Source of the DNA: Enterobacterales bacterium
GTDB taxonomy: Bacteria > Pseudomonadota > Gammaproteobacteria > Enterobacterales > Enterobacteriaceae
Reading direction: 5' to 3'
Assembly: GCA_015654925.1 (NCBI GenBank)
Contig: JAATFX010000044.1
Location: forward strand, 1 to 56,341
Length of the DNA stretch: 56,341 bases
Numbering within the stretch: the stretch's first letter is position 1; every line of letters starts with the position of its first letter. Below are positions 50,432 to 56,341 of this stretch, one piece after another. Under the pieces are notes generated by a model, which worked only from the letters and a program-made list of their open reading frames with translations, was not told the DNA's origin and made no database searches. The translations under genes were made by a program, and so were the position numbers.

Positions 50432-50653
50432 ATGACAAAATTTAAGCGCGCCTTACATATTAACCTCAGCGCCTGGCGCAAAAATATCATCACGCCCTCT
50501 TTTTTCCGTCCTTTCAGGCCGGGGGCCAAATTCATCGCTCGGGTCAGAACCGGGGATCTCAGGCAATGCAATGAACGGCACGATGTGTCGAATCTGGGTA
50601 AAATCATTAAAAAAATCGTGACCTGGTTTCGCGAGCTGTTTAATAACGAATAA
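50432..50653 (+). CDS. Small basic protein, unknown function
   Basis: A 73-residue protein with good SD (AAGGGACAGCT before ATG). It is strongly basic, with Lys/Arg spread through NLSAWRKNIITPSFFRPFRP and GAKFIARVRTGDLRQCNERH, and ends in an amphipathic helix (LGKIIKKIVTWFRELFNNE) that could sit on a membrane. No family recognised. It has an AT-rich promoter region and is single. Confidence 0.5.
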   Translation: MTKFKRALHINLSAWRKNIITPSFFRPFRPGAKFIARVRTGDLRQCNERHDVSNLGKIIKKIVTWFRELFNNE

Positions 50654-50781
50654 CCCGCGTTGCCCCGGTTGGCGCTTCCTTTGCCGCCCATATCAGACCG
50701 TCCTTCACACCCCGAGATTAGCTGCTAGGCTTAACCATAGTACTTCAAACTGTATGGTCTTATAACAAGAAGGAGCATATC

Positions 50782-52335
50782 GTGGCCTATAAAGAAGTGA
50801 TGTCGTTAGCCGCATTGGCGGAATTAGCACCCAAAAAAGTCAGTGTAAATGACACCGATATCCTGCTCATCAGAAAAGGGGAACAGGTTTTCGCCCTGGA
50901 GGCGACCTGCCCTCATTCGGGTGCTCCGCTGGAGAAAGGCGCGCTATGCGAGGGTAAACTCGTCTGCCCCTGGCATAAATCGGTTTTTACCATTGAAGAC
51001 GGAGCAGAAGGCCAGCTGCGCGAGCCGCCCTCCCTGCGATCGTTAAAACGCTTCCCCCTTAAAATAGAGCAGGGGACGATCTGGATTGATCCCAAGGCCA
51101 TTGATGACGCCACCCCCCTCGACGAGCCGGATAAGCGCGACGCGCTGGTGGTGCTGGGTTCAGGCGCGGGCGGCAGCGCCGCGATCAAGGCTTTGCGCGA
51201 AAAAGGCTATACCGGACGATTGATCGTGGTAGAACGCGAAAAACAGGCGCCCTACGATCGCACCACATTATCAAAATTCGTCCCGCAAGGGGATATGGAC
51301 ATCAATGACGTTCCGTCCCTGCTGGACGACGATTTTTATCAGCAGCAAAAAATCGAGCGTATCACCGGCAATGTGGAAGAGCTCAACGCCGACAAGCATC
51401 AACTGCGGCTTGAAGACGGCAAAGTGATTACCTACCGGCAGCTCTTGCTGGCTAGCGGCGCAACTCCCCAGCGGCCGGATTTGCCGGGCAAGGCGCTGTT
51501 CGGCGTTCAGGTGCTGCGCAGCTGGGAACAGGCCGCTTCCCTTGTGGAAAGCGTCGAGAAAAAGCGGCATTTGGTGATTGTCGGCAACAGCTTTATCGGT
51601 ATGGAAGTGGCAGCGGCGTTTCGTAAGCAAGATATTGATATTACGGTTATCGCCAAAAATGCCCAACCGTTCCAAAAGCAGTTCGGCGATGAACTGGCGG
51701 CGTTTTTCCGCCGCCGCCACGAGCAAAAAGGCGTGAAGTTTATCGAAGGCGAGCCGGCGTTTTTTGCCGGGGAGCGCCAGGTGGAGGCCGTGGTACTCAA
51801 AGACGGCCGCCGTATTCCGGCGGATTTGGTTCTGCTGGCCACCGGCGTAGCGCCTGCCACCGGCTTTATCCACGATCTGCCGCTTAATAAAGACGGCAGC
51901 CTGAGCGTGGATACCTCCATGTCGGTCGGCCAGGACATTTTCGCTATCGGCGATATCGCTACGTTCCCCCTCAAGGACCAGCCTACCCGGATTGAGCACT
52001 GGCGCGTCGCGCAGCAGCATGGGCGTATCGCCGCCGCGGCCATGGCCGGTTTGGACGAAGCTTATGACTCCGTGCCGTTTTTCTGGACCCAGCAATATGG
52101 CGTGCGGTACGAATATCTGGGCCATGCGGGAAAATGGGACAAGATCGATCTTATCGGTTCGCCGGACGACGATGATTTTATCGCGCTCTTCGGCCTGGAG
52201 GGCGAGTTGGTTGCGGTGGTGGGCACCGGGCGCATGCGCACTACCGGCACGCTGCTGATTAAAATGAAACCCACGCTGACGGTAGCCGAAGCGAAACGCA
52301 TTGTCGACGAAGTGGTCGAGCCGCCGAAAGAGTAA
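50782..52335 (+). CDS. Rieske ferredoxin/FAD-dependent pyridine nucleotide oxidoreductase fusion
   Basis: A 517-residue fusion. Residues about 4-100 are a Rieske domain with ligands Cys43, His45, Cys62 and His65 (CPHSGAPL ... CPWHKSVF). From about 118 comes a two-dinucleotide oxidoreductase: FAD site VVLGSGAGGSAAIKALREKG, NAD site VIVGNSFIGMEVAAAF, FAD closure IFAIGDIATF, and a C-terminal reductase domain. The same layout is found in AIF-like (AIFM3/NirB-related) reductases. It would pass electrons from NAD(P)H through FAD to the Rieske centre or an external acceptor. SD AAGGAG. It stands alone; partner unknown. Confidence 0.88.
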   Translation: MAYKEVMSLAALAELAPKKVSVNDTDILLIRKGEQVFALEATCPHSGAPLEKGALCEGKLVCPWHKSVFTIEDGAEGQLREPPSLRSLKRFPLKIEQGTIWIDPKAIDDATPLDEPDKRDALVVLGSGAGGSAAIKALREKGYTGRLIVVEREKQAPYDRTTLSKFVPQGDMDINDVPSLLDDDFYQQQKIERITGNVEELNADKHQLRLEDGKVITYRQLLLASGATPQRPDLPGKALFGVQVLRSWEQAASLVESVEKKRHLVIVGNSFIGMEVAAAFRKQDIDITVIAKNAQPFQKQFGDELAAFFRRRHEQKGVKFIEGEPAFFAGERQVEAVVLKDGRRIPADLVLLATGVAPATGFIHDLPLNKDGSLSVDTSMSVGQDIFAIGDIATFPLKDQPTRIEHWRVAQQHGRIAAAAMAGLDEAYDSVPFFWTQQYGVRYEYLGHAGKWDKIDLIGSPDDDDFIALFGLEGELVAVVGTGRMRTTGTLLIKMKPTLTVAEAKRIVDEVVEPPKE

Positions 52336-52393
52336 ATAGCCCCCTGCGCCATGATGCTCCCCATTCCCCGGGGGCTACGCCCCCGCTTCCCTT

Positions 52394-52427
52394 ACCGCGC
52401 CGTTATCTGAAAGCGCGGTATTTTTTT
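52394..52427 (+). terminator. Terminator after the Rieske reductase gene
   Basis: ACCGCGC and GCGCGGT with a 12-base loop, then seven T. Lies 58 bases past the stop codon. Confidence 0.85.
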
Positions 52428-52433
52428 GTGGCG

Positions 52434-52449
52434 GTAGGGACAACCCTAC
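52434..52449. promoter_or_regulatory. Short hairpin before aroL
   Basis: GTAGGG-ACAA-CCCTAC, perfect 6-bp arms. No clear TyrR boxes (TGTAAA-N6-TTTACA) were found; a weak TGT-N12-ACA match lies near 52597-52614. Confidence 0.25.
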
Positions 52450-52629
52450 AAAAATAGGGTATTTAATGATCCATCCATTAACGCTGCGTTACCACCCGCG
52501 CAGAGTCAATGATATGATGCTCGACCGGATTAAAAAGCCGTTGTTCGTCAGTCTGCCGCCGGCCCGCAGGGGCGGGGCGGGGATAATGTTTTATTTGTTG
52601 CTTCTGGTAAACAAAAGGATATGTAGTTA

Positions 52630-53169
52630 ATGACACAGCCCATTTTTATGGTTGGTGCAAGGGGATGCGGCAAAACTACGGTTGGCCAGGCATTGGCGTT
52701 GGCATTGGGGTACGAATTTACCGATACCGATCACATGCTGCTGCGCTCCACCGGGCAAAGCGTGGCGCAAATTGTGGAGAGTGTCGGCTGGCCTGGCTTT
52801 CGGGCGATGGAGACCGATATTCTTAAAACGGTGACCAGCGGACAGCATGTGATCGCCACCGGCGGCGGCATCGTGCTGGCCGAGCAAAACCGCCAGTTCA
52901 TGCGCGCCGGCGGTACGGTTATCTACCTGCACGCGCCCGCCGCGGTGCTGGCGCGGCGCCTGGAGGCCTTTCCCGAAGAGGATCAGCGCCCCAGCCTGAC
53001 CGGGCGGCCTATCGCCGACGAAATCGCGGAAATCTTGCTGGCCCGTGAGGCCCTTTACCGGGAAGTTGCGCATTATGTGCAGGATGCCACCGCGGCGCCG
53101 CAGGAGGTGGTGGCGTCGATTTTGCAGCAGCTACAGCCGCGCGGGCAGCGCCATCGCTGCGCGCCGTAA
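52630..53169 (+). CDS. aroL: Shikimate kinase II
   Basis: A 179-residue shikimate kinase: Walker A GARGCGKTT, DTDHMLLR with the shikimate-binding Asp, GWPGFRAMETDILK with the Arg-Glu pair, VIATGGGIVL, and LTGRPI with the lid Arg. GARGCGKTTVGQALA and LARREALYREVAHYV fit AroL rather than AroK. It phosphorylates shikimate at O3 in aromatic amino acid biosynthesis. It is followed 60 bases later by yaiA, as in E. coli. Confidence 0.93.
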   Translation: MTQPIFMVGARGCGKTTVGQALALALGYEFTDTDHMLLRSTGQSVAQIVESVGWPGFRAMETDILKTVTSGQHVIATGGGIVLAEQNRQFMRAGGTVIYLHAPAAVLARRLEAFPEEDQRPSLTGRPIADEIAEILLAREALYREVAHYVQDATAAPQEVVASILQQLQPRGQRHRCAP

Positions 53170-53229
53170 GGCGCAACCCGGCGCAGTGGCCTATACTTAC
53201 CCGACCAAATCATCAAAAAGGAAGTGATT

Positions 53230-53421
53230 ATGGCGAGTAATCCCCCCTATCCCCGCGAAGCGCATATTGTTAAAAAAGAAAAAGGCCTGCCCGGTAAAAC
53301 CAAGACGGTCTATGAGCTACGGGCAGATCACCCCAAGCCGGATACGCTTATCAGTGAACACGATTCCGAGCAGGAAGCGCTGGATGCCAAGCAGCGCTAC
53401 CAGGGTGAAGATAAAACCTGA
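53230..53421 (+). CDS. yaiA: YaiA family protein
   Basis: A 63-residue protein close to E. coli Yai[21 protein letters not shown], then [20 protein letters not shown] and a final [11 protein letters not shown]. The ATG at 53230 follows AAGGAAG by 7 bases; the GTG two codons upstream is unlikely. In E. coli it lies in the aroL transcript; the role is unknown. The following aroM of E. coli is missing here. Confidence 0.9.
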   Translation: MASNPPYPREAHIVKKEKGLPGKTKTVYELRADHPKPDTLISEHDSEQEALDAKQRYQGEDKT

Positions 53422-53658
53422 TATACATCGGACTATACATCGGACGGTACCGCCAGCGGCGCCTCGGTGCGGTTCTGCCCACCGCGGCGTTATGACGGCA
53501 TGCTTCATGGATCTCGCCGTGGGATTTACCCAACGGATGGGCGCCAGGCGGGAGTATTTCTGCCGACGGACCGGCATTTTTCAGCAATAAGGCGTGACAA
53601 TTCAACGATTCGCCTTTTACTATGAATGACTGAAAATATTATCTTAAGGAATAGATCC

Positions 53659-53949
53659 ATGCTGAACGTAAATGAGTATTTTGCCGGGAAAGTGAAGTCC
53701 ATCGGTTTTGATTCTTCCAGCATCGGTCGCGCCAGCGTCGGGGTGATGGAAGCCGGCGAATACACATTCACCACGGCGCAGCCCGAAGAGATGACCGTGC
53801 TTAACGGCGCTTTGCGGGTGCTATTACCGGGTTCCCATGATTGGCAGGTCTTTATGCCCGGCGAAGTGTTTTTTGTTCCGGCGCAGAGCGAATTTTTCCT
53901 GCAGGTAGCGGAAGCCAGCGCCTATTTATGTAAATACCTCAGTAAATAA
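53659..53949 (+). CDS. ppnP: Pyrimidine/purine nucleoside phosphorylase PpnP
   Basis: A 96-residue cupin-fold protein matching E. coli PpnP (YaiE, 94 residues): [58 protein letters not shown], and YLCKYL. It phosphorolyses nucleosides to base and ribose-1-phosphate. The ATG at 53659 has AAGGAA upstream; an in-frame start eleven codons earlier does not fit the family. It keeps its usual place between yaiA and rdgC. Confidence 0.93.
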   Translation: MLNVNEYFAGKVKSIGFDSSSIGRASVGVMEAGEYTFTTAQPEEMTVLNGALRVLLPGSHDWQVFMPGEVFFVPAQSEFFLQVAEASAYLCKYLSK

Positions 53950-53992
53950 TTCCCGGCGCAGGGCGCACCGCCCATGCCCTCCGCCGCCGCCG

Positions 53993-54904
53993 TCAGCGCT
54001 GGGCTTCGCCGCCCAGTGCCGCTACCAGTTGTTCGATTAACCCCGCCAGTTCGGCGGTCATCAGGATAAAATCGGCGTCAAAGCGCTGGGCGAAATCTTC
54101 ACGATCGATATCGTCATTTTGCTCCCGCAGCGTATCGGCGAATTTCAGCCGCTTCAGCGTCCCGTCGTCCGCCAGAATAAATTGTATCCGCTCCTGCCAA
54201 TCCAGCGCTAATTTGGTCACCACTTTGCCGGCCTCGATATGCGCGGCTATTTCGTCGCTGGCGAGATCCTGTTTTTTGCAGCGGATAATACCGCCGTCTT
54301 CCAATAATGCCTTGAGCTCGGCCTCGTCCTGCACCACAAAACCGGCCGGCGGCTCGCCGCCGCGTACCCACTGCGTGAGGGTCAGCTCAATAGGGTTTTC
54401 CAGCGTTAGCGGGACAACGGGCAGCGAGCCGAGGGATTTGCGTAATAACGCCAGGGCGTCCTCCGCTTTTTTGGCGCTGGCGGCATCGACAATCACCAGC
54501 CCCCGGGTCTTATCCAGCCAAATAAACGTCTGGCTGAAACGGCTGAACGCCCGTGGCATCAGGCTGAATAACACTTCTTCTTTCAGCGCGTCTTTTTCCG
54601 TCTTACGTAATTTGCGGCTTTGGTCGCTTTCAAGCTTTTCAATTTTGCCTTGCAGCTCCTGTTTCACCACCGATGAAGGCAGCATCTTTTCTTCTTTACG
54701 CACGCAAATCATAATTTGATCGTTGATGGCATGGGTCAACGCATCGCTTTTGTCCCCCAAGGGCGAAACCCAGCCCGACTTGGCCATATCCTGGCTGCCG
54801 CAGGGGATAAAGGCGGCACCCGCCAACTGTTTTTCCATCTCTTCCGCCGACAGCTCGATATCGCGGTTCAAGCGGTAAATCATAATATTCTTAAACCAAA
54901 ACAT
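53993..54904 (-). CDS. rdgC: Recombination-associated protein RdgC
   Basis: A 303-residue protein, the same length as E. coli RdgC. It starts [20 protein letters not shown] and includes [56 protein letters not shown], and ends [18 protein letters not shown] then LGGEAQR. RdgC forms a DNA-encircling ring dimer on the nucleoid that limits RecA. The start at 54904 is chosen because the family begins M-x-W-F-K-N; an earlier in-frame start adds eight residues. Confidence 0.95.
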   Translation of the reverse strand: MFWFKNIMIYRLNRDIELSAEEMEKQLAGAAFIPCGSQDMAKSGWVSPLGDKSDALTHAINDQIMICVRKEEKMLPSSVVKQELQGKIEKLESDQSRKLRKTEKDALKEEVLFSLMPRAFSRFSQTFIWLDKTRGLVIVDAASAKKAEDALALLRKSLGSLPVVPLTLENPIELTLTQWVRGGEPPAGFVVQDEAELKALLEDGGIIRCKKQDLASDEIAAHIEAGKVVTKLALDWQERIQFILADDGTLKRLKFADTLREQNDDIDREDFAQRFDADFILMTAELAGLIEQLVAALGGEAQR

Positions 54905-55156
54905 AATGTTACATCCCTGACCGGGCACGCCTGCGAGCGTGCGGGTTGATCATACGCAGCGCGCATGATAGCGCATACCGACGGTAAAATCGGTAAGGAT
55001 TTTTCCTGTTTTGGTATTAATTTAATTTAAATATAATTCATTTATTATTTAATTAATATTAAATAACGTTTCTCTATATTCTTGAAATAACAAAAACCTA
55101 AACTAACTTAATTAAGTAGCCTATTGCTACAGGAGTGGATAATTAGGAGATAATAT

Positions 55157-56191
55157 ATGGAAGCGCGCACTATAAATACCAAGCAAAATTTAATTTCCTG
55201 GGGCGCTATTATCGGTGGAGTTATTACCGTTTTGGCATTATCTATATTACTTTCAGTATTAGGTACGGGATTAGGTTTTACCATGGTGGGCACCTATGCC
55301 GATCAACCCGCTCAGGGTATGGGCACGGCCATCAGCATCTGGTCGTTTATTTCGGTGCTCATCAGCCTGGCCGTTGGGGGACTGGTGGCCGGCCGCCTGG
55401 CCGGGGCCGCGGGGGGCAGCCACGGCTTCCTGGTCTGGGCGACATCGCTGATTATCGCCATTATTCTCAGCGGCATGCTGCTCGGCGGCGCCCTGCGGGC
55501 AGCGGGCAATATCGTTGGTTCCATTGCCTCCGCCACCGGCAGCGCGGCATCCGGCATGGCATCCGCCTTATCGGGGCAGGGGGACGACATAAAACAACTG
55601 CTCAATACCTCGCTGGGACAAATGGGACAAGACGCGGGGCTCCCTCCGGACCAAACCCCGCAAGATATCCTGGCTGCCCTGCAAAACAGCCAGGTGGCGG
55701 CCCTGCGCCCGGATTACCTCGCCAACGAAATGGCGGCCACCCGGGATGATATCCGGCAATCAATCAGCGCGGCCATGAAACAACCCGATGCCCTGGACGA
55801 CGAATTGGATCGCCTGACCGATAAACTCAAACAACGCACCGACAAAATATCCGCCGATATCAAACGCGACGACGTACATATAGCCCTGTCGCGCAATACC
55901 AATATGACGCCGGAGGAAGTTAACCAGGCCACCGACACCGTCATCGGCGACAAACGGCAGATGGCGGCACAGGTCAAACAACGCCTGGAAGCCCTGGAGC
56001 AAAATATCGACCACGCCAAAGCCGAAATACGGCAAATGAAAGACCAGGCCAAACAAAAAGCGGACGCCGCCGCCAAAACCATCGCCTCCTCGGCGCTATG
56101 GTCATTCTTCGCGCTCCTCATCGGCGCAGTGGTCAGCGCCCTCTGCGGCCTCGCGGGCGTCAGAACCGCCCACCGCTACCGCTGGGAATAA
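55157..56191 (+). CDS. Membrane protein with long apolipoprotein-like helical domain
   Basis: A 344-residue protein. Two to three hydrophobic segments come first (ISWGAIIGGVITVLALSILL, AISIWSFISVLISLAVGGLV, ATSLIIAIILSGMLLGGALR), then a long charged helical region (about 140-310, Lys/Asp/Gln/Ala rich: DRLTDKLKQRTDKISADIKR, QRLEALEQNIDHAKAEIRQM) and a C-terminal transmembrane segment (LWSFFALLIGAVVSALCGLA). Enterobacterial relatives are annotated as hypothetical membrane proteins. The coiled region could sense or strengthen the envelope. A long AT-rich promoter region (54990-55140) precedes it. Function unknown. Confidence 0.78.
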   Translation: MEARTINTKQNLISWGAIIGGVITVLALSILLSVLGTGLGFTMVGTYADQPAQGMGTAISIWSFISVLISLAVGGLVAGRLAGAAGGSHGFLVWATSLIIAIILSGMLLGGALRAAGNIVGSIASATGSAASGMASALSGQGDDIKQLLNTSLGQMGQDAGLPPDQTPQDILAALQNSQVAALRPDYLANEMAATRDDIRQSISAAMKQPDALDDELDRLTDKLKQRTDKISADIKRDDVHIALSRNTNMTPEEVNQATDTVIGDKRQMAAQVKQRLEALEQNIDHAKAEIRQMKDQAKQKADAAAKTIASSALWSFFALLIGAVVSALCGLAGVRTAHRYRWE

Positions 56192-56205
56192 CCGCACGCA
56201 CCCAT

Positions 56206-56341
56206 CACCGGACCCGCAGCAGGCCCTGTTAAAGGGGGAGCATGCCGATGGGGCCGAAGCGGGCATGGTTTTCCCGCCCGCCCGAGCGCCCCACGGCATG
56301 GTAGACCCGCCAACACCGGACCCGCAGCAGGCCCTGTTAAA
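56206..56341. repeat. 28-bp direct repeat at the window end
   Basis: A 28-base word (key part CACCGGACCCGCAGCAGG, ending CCCTGTTAAA) occurs at 56206-56233 and again at 56314-56341, a 108-base period. The second copy stops exactly at the window end, as would a repeat at which assembly broke. Confidence 0.75.

Overview
The window looks like chromosomal DNA of a gammaproteobacterium of the order Enterobacterales. The right end keeps the Escherichia-like neighbourhood aroL, yaiA, ppnP, rdgC (without aroM). Other enterobacterial families present are YecH, YdfZ, QueH, YhjX and paired DUF1471 secreted proteins. A relative of Sodalis or of a plant-associated enterobacterium is my inference only. No rRNA, tRNA, CRISPR array or intact insertion sequence was seen. 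Both ends look like cut or contig ends, and the right end stops inside a 28-bp direct repeat.

Layout. 0-3 kb: a toxin-antitoxin pair with iterated operators, an integrase relic, two lipoprotein genes (one a trypsin-like protease) and a possible small RNA. 3-11 kb: a tartrate/D-malate dehydrogenase, then a relatively AT-rich sugar operon (DeoR-HTH/ribokinase fusion, periplasmic binding protein, double ABC ATPase, permease, ribokinase). 11-14 kb: an NmrA-like reductase and an AhpD-like protein divergent from a LysR gene, with an Rrf2 regulator whose apparent operator recurs in front of the reductase operon. 14-21 kb: a GPH sugar symporter, uxaC, an MFS efflux pump with divergent LysR, and an aldo/keto reductase. 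21-25 kb: an ectoine-type (Ehu) ABC importer with an embedded DoeB-like deacylase. 25-30 kb: SDR/TetR pair, small envelope proteins, an orphan muramidase, a secreted YD-like protein and YecH.

30-38 kb: two near-identical DUF1471 genes flank an HxlR/MFS pair and an unlisted 27-codon gene with its own CRP site and terminator. Then come a thioesterase, an MFS relic, an SDR, a fatty acid desaturase overlapping a PhnD-like protein, and an extensin-like protein. 38-41 kb: a stand-alone second EF-G. 41-46.5 kb: an AraC regulator and a five-gene sugar operon (DeoC-like aldolase, PfkB kinase, RbsD-like pyranase, Gfo/Idh dehydrogenase, TIM-barrel isomerase) with no transporter of its own. 46.5-56 kb: DUF2076 protein, ydfZ, queH, yhjX with three YpdB-type boxes, a small basic protein, a Rieske/FAD oxidoreductase, the aroL-yaiA-ppnP-rdgC block and a large membrane protein.

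How the parts may work together. Much of the window is carbon-source acquisition: uronates, ribose-like sugars, tartrate/malate, ectoine-like solutes and pyruvate. The ABC sugar importer at 6-10 kb lacks a pyranase and an aldolase. The catabolic operon at 42-46 kb lacks a transporter. They could be complementary, but nothing in the sequence links them directly. The best candidates for something undescribed are the DeoC-like operon, the regulator-kinase fusion operon, the Rrf2 operator set and the CRP-linked 27-residue protein.
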